Part shown: positions 8,732-17,529 of the stretch, piece by piece
How positions within the stretch are numbered: the first letter of the stretch is position 1
How the letters are laid out: each line of letters opens with the position of its first letter
NCBI RefSeq assembly: GCF_023072595.1
Contig: NZ_JALLGK010000003.1
Location: forward strand, 186,001 to 250,000
DNA from: Streptomyces sp. XM4193
Lineage (GTDB): Bacteria > Actinomycetota > Actinomycetes > Streptomycetales > Streptomycetaceae
Direction: 5' to 3'
DNA: 64,000 nt
Notes under the pieces: model-generated
Database searches by the model: none
Told to the model about the DNA's origin: nothing
Seen by the model: the letters and a program-made list of their open reading frames with translations, nothing else
Translations under genes and position numbers: made by a program

Positions 8732-8745
8732 TGGCCAACGGGCCA
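8732..8745. promoter_or_regulatory. Candidate GlxA operator TGGC-N6-GCCA (copy 2)
   Basis: TGGC-CAACGG-GCCA sits between the frameshifted regulator and the MFS gene, ~28 bp before the MFS start. It matches copy 1 at 6705-6718 in sequence and position and is followed by the same CTCGTYCGYCGG block. Confidence 0.55.
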
Positions 8746-8773
8746 CTCGTCCGTCGGCGCCGAACTCACGACG

Positions 8774-10186
8774 ATGAACGACGTGACCCGGAACGCAGAG
8801 CAGTCCCCGTCCCCTTCCGTCCCACGGGCCCCGCGTGTGCACCGAGCGTGGTGGGTGGCGGCGGTGGCCTTCCTGACGATCATCGGCGCGGCCGGATTCG
8901 CCTCGCTGCCGGGCCTGTTGATCGATCCGCTGCACAACGAATTCGGCTGGTCGCGCGGCACGATCAGCTTCGCCGTCACCGTCAACATGGCCCTCTACGG
9001 GCTGACCGCCCCCTTCGCCGCAGCCCTGATGGACCGCTTCGGCATCCGCCGCGTCGCCGCCTGTGCGCTCGCGCTGATCGCTCTCGGCGCCGGCCTCACC
9101 ACGGTCATGACCCAGGCGTGGCAGCTGATGCTCTACTGGGGCGTCCTGGTCGGACTCGGCAGCGGCTCGCTGGCGCTCGCCTTCGCCGCGACGGTCGTCA
9201 ACCGCTGGTTCGTCGCGCGCCGGGGGCTGGTGACCGGACTGCTCACCGCCGCCGGGGCCTCCGGCCAGCTGGTGTTCCTGCCGCTGCTGTCCTGGCTGGT
9301 GACGGAGCTGGGGTGGCGGCCCGCGACGGTGACCGTCGCGCTCGCGGCCCTGGTGGTCCTCCCGCTCGTACTGCTGCTGCTCCGCGACCACCCCGCCGAT
9401 GTCGGCGCGCGCCCGTACGGCGCCCACGAGTTCACGCCGAGGCCGGCGCCGGTGCCGGGCGCCGCGGACCGCGCGCTGCGGGTGCTGGGCAGGGCGGCGC
9501 GCACCGGCCCGTTCTGGCTGCTCGCCGGTACGTTCGCGATCTGCGGCGCCTCGACGAACGGCCTGATCCGCACCCACTTCATCCCCTTCGCGCACGACCA
9601 CGGCATGCCGGTCACCGCCGCCGCCTCGCTGCTCGCCCTCATCGGGGTCTTCGACGTGGTGGGCACCGTCGCCTCCGGCTGGCTCACCGACCGTTTCGAC
9701 GCCCGTCGACTCCTCGCCGTCTACTACGCGCTGCGCGGGGTCTCGCTCGTCCTGCTGCCACTCCTGCTCGCGCCGCAGGTGCAGCTGCCGATGGTCTTCT
9801 TCATCGTGTTCTACGGGCTCGACTGGGTCGCGACGGTGCCGCCGACGATCGCCCTGTGCCGGGAGTTCTACGGCGAGGACGCCGCGATCGTCTTCGGCTG
9901 GGTGCTCGCCTCGCACCAGATCGGCGCGGGGCTGGTCGCCTTTGCCGGCGGTGTCGCCCGCGATGTGTTCGGTTCCTACGACCCGGTCTGGGTCGCCTCC
10001 GGCGCGCTGTGCGCCGCTGCGGCTCTCATGTCCCTGGTGCTGAGCCGCCCCTCGCCTCCCGCGCTCCCCGCGACCGCGACTGCGACCGGGCCCGGGCCCG
10101 GCTCCGTGAGCGCGGGTCCGGTGGGGCCGGAGTCGGGCCGGGGGAGCGGGCGGGAGGCGAACTCCGTTGCCGACCGGGCGCGTTGA
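8774..10186 (+). CDS. MFS transporter
   Basis: 470 residues with 12 predicted membrane segments, starting near WWVAAVAFLTIIGAAGFASLP. The N-half contains the loop motif DRFGIRR expected between helices 2 and 3, and the C-half has the equivalent DRFDARR. Overall it resembles the monocarboxylate/oxalate-formate branch of the major facilitator superfamily (LIDPLHNEFGWSRGTISFAV). The C-terminal ~50 residues are a Pro/Gly/Ser-rich cytoplasmic tail. ATG 8774 follows the shared divergent promoter, so it is the likely target of GlxA paralogue 2. The substrate cannot be read. Confidence 0.88.
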   Translation: MNDVTRNAEQSPSPSVPRAPRVHRAWWVAAVAFLTIIGAAGFASLPGLLIDPLHNEFGWSRGTISFAVTVNMALYGLTAPFAAALMDRFGIRRVAACALALIALGAGLTTVMTQAWQLMLYWGVLVGLGSGSLALAFAATVVNRWFVARRGLVTGLLTAAGASGQLVFLPLLSWLVTELGWRPATVTVALAALVVLPLVLLLLRDHPADVGARPYGAHEFTPRPAPVPGAADRALRVLGRAARTGPFWLLAGTFAICGASTNGLIRTHFIPFAHDHGMPVTAAASLLALIGVFDVVGTVASGWLTDRFDARRLLAVYYALRGVSLVLLPLLLAPQVQLPMVFFIVFYGLDWVATVPPTIALCREFYGEDAAIVFGWVLASHQIGAGLVAFAGGVARDVFGSYDPVWVASGALCAAAALMSLVLSRPSPPALPATATATGPGPGSVSAGPVGPESGRGSGREANSVADRAR

Positions 10187-10220
10187 GCCCGGGCGCGTCG
10201 AGACTCGGCGCGTTGAGGCC
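10176..10220. repeat. 15-bp tandem repeat, three units
   Basis: Three units of the form GGGCGCGTTGAGCCC, with small variations (10176-10190, 10191-10205, 10206-10220). The MFS stop codon lies in the first unit. The array fills part of the gap between two convergent genes. Confidence 0.6.
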
Positions 10221-10285
10221 GGGCGAGGTCGCGGCGATCGTCGAACCGGCCCGTTGCGGGTGCCGGTGCCGGTCCGTGGCGGTGG

Positions 10286-11443
10286 TCAGTGGGACAGGGC
10301 GCGGGCTATCCGGTCCGCGTCCCTGCCGATCTCGCGGAGGGCGCCGGATACCGGGTGGCGATAGCCGGCGAAGTAGAGGCCGGGAAACTTCGCGGAGGTG
10401 ACCGAACGGGCGGCGCGGAGCGCACCGCCACCGACCGCGGGGCCGCCGTCCGCGTCCAACGCCGTCTCGTCGCCGAGGAGTTCGGCGAGACCGTGGGTGT
10501 AACCGGTGGCGGCTATCACCGCGTCGGGCGTCAGCTCCGTCCCGTCCGCCAGCCGTACCCGGTCGCCGTCGAGGGACTCCAGCGCGGCGACGGGCTCGAC
10601 CTCGCCGCGGCGTATCGCGCGCACCAGGCCGCTGTCGCGAATCGGCTGCGAGCCCTGCCGGGCGCGGGTGACCAGACCGGCCTCCGGCCGCGGCAGACCC
10701 CGGGCGCCGAGGTCGGGCACCGTGACGCGGGCCACTCCCGCGCCCAATGCGTCGCCCAACCGTGCCGGCAGCCGGCCGACCAGTACACCGGTGCGCTGCG
10801 CGGACCAGCCCAGGGTGCTGCGGCGCAGGATGTGCGGAGGGGTGCGCACCGCCAGCCGGACCCGCGCGGCACCGCCGCGGTGCAGGTCGACGGCGGTCTC
10901 CGCCCCGGAGGCCCCCGCGCCGACCACCAGCACGTCCTTGCCCTCGTACGGGCGTGGACTGCGGTAGTGCGCGGAGTGCAGCAGCTCGCCGGTGTAGCTG
11001 TCGCGGCCCGGCCAGTCGGGCACCCGGGGGACGCCACACAGCCCGGTGGCGACGACGACGGCGGGGGCGGCGAGTTGACGGCCGCCGTTGGCGTGCAGCA
11101 GCCAACCCTCGTCGGGGGCGCGCTCGACGCTGTTGACCTCCACTCCGGCGGCGATCTCCAGGTCGTGTTCCTCGGCGTAGCGCTCCAGGTAGCGGACCAT
11201 GTCCGCGCGGGCGACCCAGCGTCCGGCGGACCGGGGTATCGCGAGGCCGGGGAGCGCGGAGCCGCGCCTGGGGGTGTCCAGGCGCAGCCGGTCGTACTGT
11301 CCCCGCCAGGAGCCGCCGACGGATTCGCCCCGGTCCAGTACGAGCACGCGCACGCCGCGCCGTTGCAGCGCCGCGGCGGTCGCCAGTCCGGCGGGGCCGG
11401 CGCCGATGATGTGGACGGGACGGTCCTGGTCGGTCATGGGCAT
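10286..11443 (-). CDS. Flavin-dependent monooxygenase / NAD(P)-binding oxidoreductase (FMO/CzcO-like)
   Basis: 385 residues with two dinucleotide-binding motifs: an FAD site near the N-terminus (VHIIGAGPAGLATAAALQRRG) and an NADPH site (VLVVGAGASGAETAVDLHRGG, about residue 170). Further FMO-family features are the GGSWRGQYDRLRLDTP segment and VIAATGYTHGL near residue 320, which fits the ATG-containing motif that follows the second nucleotide site. The start may be ATG 11443 or ATG 11437, two codons later. It probably oxygenates a soft nucleophile (N or S) on a small molecule, but no pathway neighbours suggest the substrate. Confidence 0.87.
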   Translation of the reverse strand: MPMTDQDRPVHIIGAGPAGLATAAALQRRGVRVLVLDRGESVGGSWRGQYDRLRLDTPRRGSALPGLAIPRSAGRWVARADMVRYLERYAEEHDLEIAAGVEVNSVERAPDEGWLLHANGGRQLAAPAVVVATGLCGVPRVPDWPGRDSYTGELLHSAHYRSPRPYEGKDVLVVGAGASGAETAVDLHRGGAARVRLAVRTPPHILRRSTLGWSAQRTGVLVGRLPARLGDALGAGVARVTVPDLGARGLPRPEAGLVTRARQGSQPIRDSGLVRAIRRGEVEPVAALESLDGDRVRLADGTELTPDAVIAATGYTHGLAELLGDETALDADGGPAVGGGALRAARSVTSAKFPGLYFAGYRHPVSGALREIGRDADRIARALSH

Positions 11444-11570
11444 GGCGTGAGCTTAGCTTTGCGGTGTACGGCGTCTTCGGCCGCCCGCGCTCCCGTCGTC
11501 CGCCCTCCGCCCGGCGCACGCCGCGCACAATTCGTTCGCCCGCAGCGCCCTGCGCTGTTTCACTCGGAAC

Positions 11571-12236
11571 ATGCTGCGCGAACTTCCCGAACCGCGTGAA
11601 CTCACCGCTGGGCACTGGCGGTTGAGGCCCTGGCGCGACGACCCCGACGAACGTGCCGCGCTGCTCCGTGCGTTCGCCGATCCCCTCTACCGGCGCTGGA
11701 ACACCGCGTCCGCGCCGACGCCCGACGAGCGGGGGGTGCAGCGCTTCCTCGATCTGGCGGCACGGGGCCGGCGGGAGCACACCCATGTGTACTGGGCCGT
11801 CACCGAGCCGCCCGCCACGGGCACCTCGGAACCGTCCGTCGCCGAGCCGCCCGCCTCCGTCGCCGAGCCGCCCGCGGTCGGGCCCGGAAGTGTGCTCGGC
11901 GGCATCTCTCTGGGGCCGATCAACCGCACCGCGCGCACCGCCTGGATCGCGTACTGGCTCCTGCCGGAGGCCCGCGGCCGGGGTGTGGCGACCGGTGCGC
12001 TGTGCCGGGTCGCCGACTGGGCCTTCGCCGAACTGGGCCTGCACCGCATCGAGTTGGGGCACGCGGCGGCCAACGGGGCTTCCTGCCGAGTGGCTCTGCG
12101 CGCCGGTTTCGCCGGTGAGGGTCTCTCGCGCGAGGCGATGGTCGCCACCGACGGGACGACCCGGCACGATGTCCACCAGCACGGTCGTCTCGCCACCGAC
12201 GCACCGCCGGGCGGCTGCGCGGCCGTGCCGCTGTGA
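11571..12236 (+). CDS. GNAT acetyltransferase (RimJ/RimL-like)
   Basis: 221 residues. The acetyl-CoA site is LLPEARGRGVATGALCRVADWAF, with the R-G-x-G-x-A pattern, followed by LHRIELGHAAANGASCRVALRAGF, typical of RimJ/RimL-type N-acetyltransferases. An unusual insert at residues ~85-103 repeats the words SVAEPPA and lies in a surface-loop position. The substrate is unknown. The gene is separated from the divergent monooxygenase by ~130 bp. Confidence 0.86.
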   Translation: MLRELPEPRELTAGHWRLRPWRDDPDERAALLRAFADPLYRRWNTASAPTPDERGVQRFLDLAARGRREHTHVYWAVTEPPATGTSEPSVAEPPASVAEPPAVGPGSVLGGISLGPINRTARTAWIAYWLLPEARGRGVATGALCRVADWAFAELGLHRIELGHAAANGASCRVALRAGFAGEGLSREAMVATDGTTRHDVHQHGRLATDAPPGGCAAVPL

Positions 12237-12312
12237 CCTGCGTCCCGTTCGCCGCATCGGCCGCGAACCGGGCGGTGACACCGAGCGGACAGCGGCACTA
12301 AAGTGCCATGCC

Positions 12313-13320
12313 ATGGGGCAAGTCGTGCACAACTCCGCCGAGGACCGGTCGACCGCCGAGCTCGCGGGCCATCTGCTCGCGCTGGGGGTCGACCCGGACG
12401 CCGTGGGCCTCTACCGGCGGCTGCTCTCCGGCGCCCCGCTGAACCTCGGTGAGGCCGACGCCCCGGTCGTCGACCGCCTGATCGAGCTCGGCCTGGCGGT
12501 GGACAACCCCGACGGGCCGCACCAGCCCCTGCTGCCCGTGCCGCCGGGAGCCGCCCTCGACCTGCTCACCCGCCGTGCCGCGCTGCGGCTGGAGGAGGCG
12601 AGCGCCGCGGTCGCCGGCGCGTACGAGAGCTGGCGGCGCCGGGTGCCCGCCCCCGGCGGGGGAGTGGTGGCCGAGGAGGTCACCGGTGCCGACATCGAGA
12701 AGCGCCTCGGCGAGGCCACCGCGGGAGCCCGAAGCGAGGTGCTGCGCTTCGACACGCCCCCCTACTTCTGGGACAGCGCCCGGGGAGCCGACACCGAGAT
12801 CGCGATGCTGCGCCGCGGCATCGCCCACCGCGCCGTCTACGCCCGCGCCTCCCTGGCCCACCCCGGCCATCTCACCACCAACATCCAGCCGTGCATCGAC
12901 GCCGGCGAGCAGGCCAGAGTGCTTCCCGAACTGCCGGTCAAACTCACCATCATCGACGACCGGATCGGCTTCCTCGGGCTGTCCCTCGCGGACGTCGACA
13001 TCAGCGGCAGCCTGCTGGTGGTGCGCCCCAGCGGTCTGCTGACCGCGCTGCGCGCCCTCTTCGAGGCGTGCTGGGAGCGCGCGCTGCCGATCCAGGCGAC
13101 CGGTGTCGTGGCGACCACCGCTCCCGGCGCCCGTCCCGGACCGACCGAGCGGCGGATCCTGGCGATGCTCGTCGCGGGAGTCCCGGACAGCCAGATCATC
13201 CGCGAACTCGGCGTCAGCCGCCGCACGTTCTTCCGCCGGATGGAGCTTCTGATGGCGCAGGCGGGGGCCGCCTCGCGGTTCCAGCTGGCGCTGCAGGCCC
13301 AGCGTCGCGGGTGGCTCTGA
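12313..13320 (+). CDS. LuxR-type HTH regulator with TrmB-like N-terminus
   Basis: 335 residues. The N-terminal ~70 residues look like a winged-helix/TrmB-like segment (ELAGHLLALGVDPDAVGLYRRLLSG). The middle resembles the phospholipase-D-like ligand region seen in such regulators (KLTIIDDRIGFLGLSLADVD). The C-terminus is a LuxR-class HTH (PTERRILAMLVAGVPDSQIIRELGVSRRTFFRRMELLM). ATG 12313 is the likely start. The gene is co-oriented with and 257 bp upstream of the subtilase gene. Regulators of this architecture often sit beside exported protease genes in streptomycetes, so local control is plausible but not shown. Confidence 0.85.
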   Translation: MGQVVHNSAEDRSTAELAGHLLALGVDPDAVGLYRRLLSGAPLNLGEADAPVVDRLIELGLAVDNPDGPHQPLLPVPPGAALDLLTRRAALRLEEASAAVAGAYESWRRRVPAPGGGVVAEEVTGADIEKRLGEATAGARSEVLRFDTPPYFWDSARGADTEIAMLRRGIAHRAVYARASLAHPGHLTTNIQPCIDAGEQARVLPELPVKLTIIDDRIGFLGLSLADVDISGSLLVVRPSGLLTALRALFEACWERALPIQATGVVATTAPGARPGPTERRILAMLVAGVPDSQIIRELGVSRRTFFRRMELLMAQAGAASRFQLALQAQRRGWL

Positions 13321-13577
13321 CCGCCTGTCCGGCGCGCCCGAACGCTGCCCGTGTCGGCCCCGTTCGCGCCCGTGCGGAACCGTGACGGCGATCACTGGGA
13401 CGAAAGCGGGCGAACCGCCCTGTGTAACACCGGTGTTGCGGCAGTGAGAACGGAGACGTCCGGCACACGGGCACCTTGGTGTCGCTGGCACAGGTGTGCC
13501 TCATCCGGCACGGGCCTTCCGCTAGAACCGGCTGCGAGCCACCCCCCACGCCCTTCATAACCTCCGGGAAGGCATCC

Positions 13578-14834
13578 ATGAAGCGACCAGGTCCGATACG
13601 ACTCGTACTGGGCGCGGGTGCCGCGGTCGTCGCGGTACTGGGAACGACCCTCGGCGTCGCAGGCGCCGCGGACTCGGACCCGGCCCCGTCCGCGGAGATA
13701 CGTGGAGCCGACCGCGGTGAGGTCATCGAGGGTGAGTACATAGTGGTCCTCAAGGACCCGGGCTCTGCCGCCCGTTCCGCTCGGCCCGCCGCCAGGGCCG
13801 AGAGCCGGGCAGCCGTCGTACGGGCCGAGGCGAAGGAACTCCTCGGCCCGTACGACGCATCGGCGGCACACACCTACTCCGCGGCGCTCGAGGGCTTCTC
13901 CGTGAAGCTGTCCGAGGAGGACGCGACCGAGCTGGCCGCCGACCCCTCGGTGGCGTACGTGGAGCCCAACCGGGTCGAGCGCGGCGACGACACCCCCTCC
14001 GCGACCGCGGCGCCAGTCTGGGGTCTGGACCGGATCGACCAGCGCGACCTCCCGCTCGACGGCGCCTACGAGGCCGACGGCGACGCCTCCGACGTCACCG
14101 CGTACGTCATCGACTCGGGCATCCGCATCAGCCACGACGAGTTCGAGGGCCGCGCCAGCTACGGCTACAACTTCGTGGACGGCAACACGCAGGCCTCCGA
14201 CTGCCACGGCCACGGCACCCATGTCGCGGGCACCGTCGGCGGCAAGACCTACGGCGTCGCCAAGAAGGTCAAGCTCGTCGGCGTCAAGGTGCTCAACTGC
14301 GAGAACTCCGGTGCCACGGACGGCATCCTGGCCGGCTACGACTGGGTCGCCAAGAACGCCAAGGCGCCCGCGGTGGCGAACGTCAGCATCGGCGGCAGCC
14401 CCACCGACGCCAAGGACGAGGCGGTCCGCAAGCTCGTCGAGTCCGGTGTGACCGTGACGGTCTCGGCGGGCAACAAGAGCACCGAGGCGTGCGAGCAGTC
14501 GCCCGCCCGCGAGCCCAGCGTGATCACGGTCGCCTCGACCACCAAGGACGACGAGCGCAGCGAGTTCTCCAACTACGGCGACTGCGTCGACCTCTTCGCG
14601 CCCGGCAGCGGCGTCCAGTCCGCGGGTCACTCCTCGGACACCGCGAACGCCACGATGAACGGCACCTCCATGGCCGCTCCGCACGTCACCGGGGTGACCG
14701 CGCTCTACGTCTCGGCCAACCCCGAGGCCACCCCCGCCGAGGTGACCGAGGCGCTGCTCGCCGCCGTCAGCAAGGACAAGGTGAAGCAGCCGGGCAGCGG
14801 ATCGCCCAACAGGCTGCTCTACAACCGCTTCTGA
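13578..14834 (+). CDS. Secreted subtilisin-like serine protease (S8, proteinase K-like)
   Basis: 418 residues. A signal peptide covers ~1-31. An I9 propeptide-inhibitor follows (EYIVVLKDPG to VAYVEPNRV, ~50-132), then the catalytic domain with D179 (VIDSG), H212 (GHGTHVAG) and S364 (NGTSMAAPHV); the triad is intact. WGLDRIDQRDLPLDG marks the mature N-terminus of proteinase K-type enzymes. ATG 13578 is preceded by GGGAAGG. The enzyme should self-process and act outside the cell as a broad protease. Two other protease genes occur in the window: the secreted M64 enzyme at 3224 and a non-secreted subtilase at 51567. Confidence 0.93.
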   Translation: MKRPGPIRLVLGAGAAVVAVLGTTLGVAGAADSDPAPSAEIRGADRGEVIEGEYIVVLKDPGSAARSARPAARAESRAAVVRAEAKELLGPYDASAAHTYSAALEGFSVKLSEEDATELAADPSVAYVEPNRVERGDDTPSATAAPVWGLDRIDQRDLPLDGAYEADGDASDVTAYVIDSGIRISHDEFEGRASYGYNFVDGNTQASDCHGHGTHVAGTVGGKTYGVAKKVKLVGVKVLNCENSGATDGILAGYDWVAKNAKAPAVANVSIGGSPTDAKDEAVRKLVESGVTVTVSAGNKSTEACEQSPAREPSVITVASTTKDDERSEFSNYGDCVDLFAPGSGVQSAGHSSDTANATMNGTSMAAPHVTGVTALYVSANPEATPAEVTEALLAAVSKDKVKQPGSGSPNRLLYNRF

Positions 14835-15371
14835 GCGACGCCCCGCGCAGGTACGGGCGCGTCACGTCCAGGCCCACGGGCCGGACGGGCGCGCCCTGCT
14901 CGTGCGCCACGGGCGCCCTGCTCGGCCCCGGCACGAGCGCCGCCCGTGCCGTACGAGCCCGCGCCGTACGCGCTCCCAGAGCCGCGCTCCCGGGCCCGCG
15001 TCGTACGCACCCCGCCGTACGCGCTCTCCGGCACTCGCCGCCCGCCGCAACGCTCCTCCGCAGGCGCCGTGGGCCTCTCCCGTGTGCGTGCTGCCGCCAA
15101 CCGCGCGGTGTGCTGCGGAAGTCGGGCGCTCGGCGCACGACGCCGGGCCGCCGGGAGCAGCCGCGCTCTGCGCGGTGTCCGGCGGCCCGTGGGCGTCGGG
15201 ATCGGCCCGTGCGGCGGGTTCGGTGCCGGCTCGGGGCGAGTGTCGTTGGGGCGGCGACCGGCGCGGAACGACGGTGCGGGGGCGGATGTGCCGGCCGGGC
15301 CGAGGACAGGGCCGGCCCGTGGCACCACCCTGACGAAACGATCCGCCCAACTCCGGTGCCGGCGCCGTTCG
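14835..15371. other. Intergenic region between convergent genes, no supported gene
   Basis: About 540 bp between the subtilase stop and the TetR stop. It is GC-rich low-complexity sequence with several CGTACG words. Long open frames exist on both strands but encode Arg/Pro/Gly-rich sequence without domain signals, so I treat them as non-coding. Confidence 0.45.
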
Positions 15372-16019
15372 TTACTTCGTGGGCTTGCGCCCGGTGACGC
15401 CGAGGTGGACGAGCAGCGCCAGATTCGGCTTCAGCTCGGCCTGCTTGACGCCCCAGGTCTGGAAGCCCTTCTGATGGCCGGCGACCGAGGCGAGCATCGT
15501 GACCAGTGAGCCGGCGATCGCTCCGGCGTTCACGCTGTCGTCGACCCGCCCCTTCTCCTGGAGTTCCTCGATCGCCTCGCGCAGTGAGCCGGTGACCGGG
15601 GTCAGCAGCTTCATCCGGATCTTGTAGAAGCGCTTGTCGCCCTCGGCCGCGCCGAGGTCGATCACTCGCAGGATCGCGTCGTGTCTGCGCCAGAAGGCGA
15701 GGAATCCGTCGACCAGTTCCTCTGCCGACTCCCTGGCGGCCTTTCCGGCCCAACTGCGGCCGGCGGCAAGCCCGGTGAGCGAGGTGGCTTCCTTTGCGGT
15801 GGTCTCGGCGATCTCCAGTACCGCGCCCTCCACGTCGGGGAAGTACTGGTAGAACGTCGCGGGCGAAGTCCCGGCCTTCCGTGCGACGTCGATGACCTTG
15901 ACGTCTCGGTAGGGGGACGAGCTGAGCATCTCGCTGAGGCAGTCGAGGAGCTTTTGACGTGTGGCCTGACCACGCCGTCCGGCTACTCGGCCGTCAACCG
16001 TGCGTACCTGTCCTGTCAT
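15372..16019 (-). CDS. TetR-family transcriptional regulator
   Basis: 215 residues. The N-terminal DNA-binding domain is RRGQATRQKLLDCLSEML then YRDVKVIDVARKAGTSPATFYQYF, the canonical TetR HTH. The C-terminal ligand domain (SAEELVDGFLAFWRRHDAILRV) is of the type found in QsdR/TetR_C members. In known Streptomyces chromosomes a TetR gene and a VOC-protein gene lie next to afsK, and that order is seen here. The VOC gene is divergent at 16358 and is a possible target. Confidence 0.88.
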   Translation of the reverse strand: MTGQVRTVDGRVAGRRGQATRQKLLDCLSEMLSSSPYRDVKVIDVARKAGTSPATFYQYFPDVEGAVLEIAETTAKEATSLTGLAAGRSWAGKAARESAEELVDGFLAFWRRHDAILRVIDLGAAEGDKRFYKIRMKLLTPVTGSLREAIEELQEKGRVDDSVNAGAIAGSLVTMLASVAGHQKGFQTWGVKQAELKPNLALLVHLGVTGRKPTK

Positions 16020-16357
16020 GCCGTCAGCTTACCGATGGCGGTAGTTGGCGCGATTCGGCCGCAGGCAAATGGGTTTCCGCAGGATATGGGGGTGCTCCGC
16101 GGTCGCAGCTCTGGCGCAAACCATTCCTTTTGCCGTCGCGTTCCTCTTGCTGCGCCCGGTTCGACCGCCCGGCGAATTCTCCGTATCCGCTCACGGACGG
16201 TCCGTTACTGCCCGGAATGGCGACTCGGGCGAACGCTGTCAAACTGTCACCAATGCTCACAATCCGCGGAAGCGCGCACGCACGGGCGCGCAGCGGTGCC
16301 GGCGCGGGCACGGAGCAGGCGAGCGGACGAGCCGAGGAAAGCCGAGGAAAGGGGCCG

Positions 16358-17158
16358 ATGATGGCCGAGACCGTCGTGGGCGTTCCCTGCTGGGCGGATG
16401 TGATGCTGCCCGACCTGGCCGCGGGCAAGCGCTTCTACGGCGCCCTCTTCGGCTGGACCTTCGACGAGGAGGCGGAGGGGGCCGACAGCTACGCCCCGGC
16501 GCTGCTCGACGGCAGGTTCGCGGCGGCGCTCGGGCAGAAGACCGACGGCCGGATGCCGACCTCCTGGACCCAGTACCTGGCCGCCCCCGACGCGGCGGAG
16601 ACCGCCGAGCGCGTTCGTGCGGCCGGCGGGGTGGTGATCACCGAGCCGTTGGAGGTCGGCAGCGCACCCGCCGGGGTCCTCGGCATCGCAGCCGACCCCG
16701 GAGGTGCCGTGTTCGGCTTCTGGCAGTCGCTGGGCTTCGGCGGCTTCGAGGTGTCCAGGCGCCCCGGCGCCTACGTCTGGACCGAGGTGTACGTGCGGGA
16801 GAAGCACCGCGTGGACGCCTTCTACCGGGAGGTGTTCGGCTACGGGACGGCCGACATCAGCGAGGAGGGTTTCGACTTCCTGCTCTGGGCGCCCGAGGGT
16901 GAGCCGCCCGACGAGACGAACGCCGTCGGAGGCCGCTGCATGATCACCGACGCCTTCGTCGAGGAGATGCCTCCGCACTTCCTGACGTACTTCATGGTCG
17001 AGGACTGCGAGCAAACCGTGCTGCTCGCACAGGAGTTGGGTGGCCGCGCGGTCTTCCCGGTGGAAAACAGCCAGTACGGGCGCTTTGCTGTGATCGCCGA
17101 CGACCAGGGAGCGACGTTCGCGGTACTGGATCCGGCCCCGAGCGGCCCGGAGAGCTGA
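16358..17158 (+). CDS. Two-domain VOC (glyoxalase/bleomycin-resistance-like) protein
   Basis: 266 residues with two VOC repeats: residues ~9-125 (WADVMLPDLAAGKRFYGALFGW) and ~135-262 (VWTEVYVREKHRVDAFYREVFGY). Each ends in a characteristic DPxGAxFxxx strand (DPGGAVFGFWQ; DDQGATFAVLDP). Members are metal-dependent lyases, isomerases, dioxygenases or binding proteins; the reaction cannot be assigned. ATG 16358 follows AGGAAAGGGG. A short direct repeat of GCCGAGGAAA sits in the leader just before this site. The TetR gene is divergent upstream. Confidence 0.87.
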   Translation: MMAETVVGVPCWADVMLPDLAAGKRFYGALFGWTFDEEAEGADSYAPALLDGRFAAALGQKTDGRMPTSWTQYLAAPDAAETAERVRAAGGVVITEPLEVGSAPAGVLGIAADPGGAVFGFWQSLGFGGFEVSRRPGAYVWTEVYVREKHRVDAFYREVFGYGTADISEEGFDFLLWAPEGEPPDETNAVGGRCMITDAFVEEMPPHFLTYFMVEDCEQTVLLAQELGGRAVFPVENSQYGRFAVIADDQGATFAVLDPAPSGPES

Positions 17159-17529
17159 CGCCCGGGGCGTTGGTGCCGCAGCATGGGGTGAGCCCGGCCC
17201 GGGGCCGAGGAGGGACCGGTCCGGGGCGCGGAAGTTCGTCCCACCGGTATCGGCCGGGCCGGACGAGGGGTAGACGGGGGAGACACAGTGCCATCGCTGT
17301 CAGCGAGACCGGCTGCGCCCGCAGCCGCGACCAGCACGGTCGCGGCTCGGCGCGGATCGGATGGATCATGGAGCCGGGGGACTAACCACACCCCGGTTCG
17401 CGGTTGTCAGTGCCGACAGGAAGAATCACCTCAGCCGGGACGGTTCGCGCCGTCCCCGGCCGCCGGAGCACAGACAACCGCGCCCGAGGCGGCGCCCGCG
17501 AGACGCCCCTTCGGGGAGGTGGAAGGACA

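Noticed and set aside
14862..15350. 162-codon open frame on the - strand in the subtilase-TetR gap
   Set aside because: Low-complexity Arg/Pro/Gly translation, no ribosome site, no recognisable fold.
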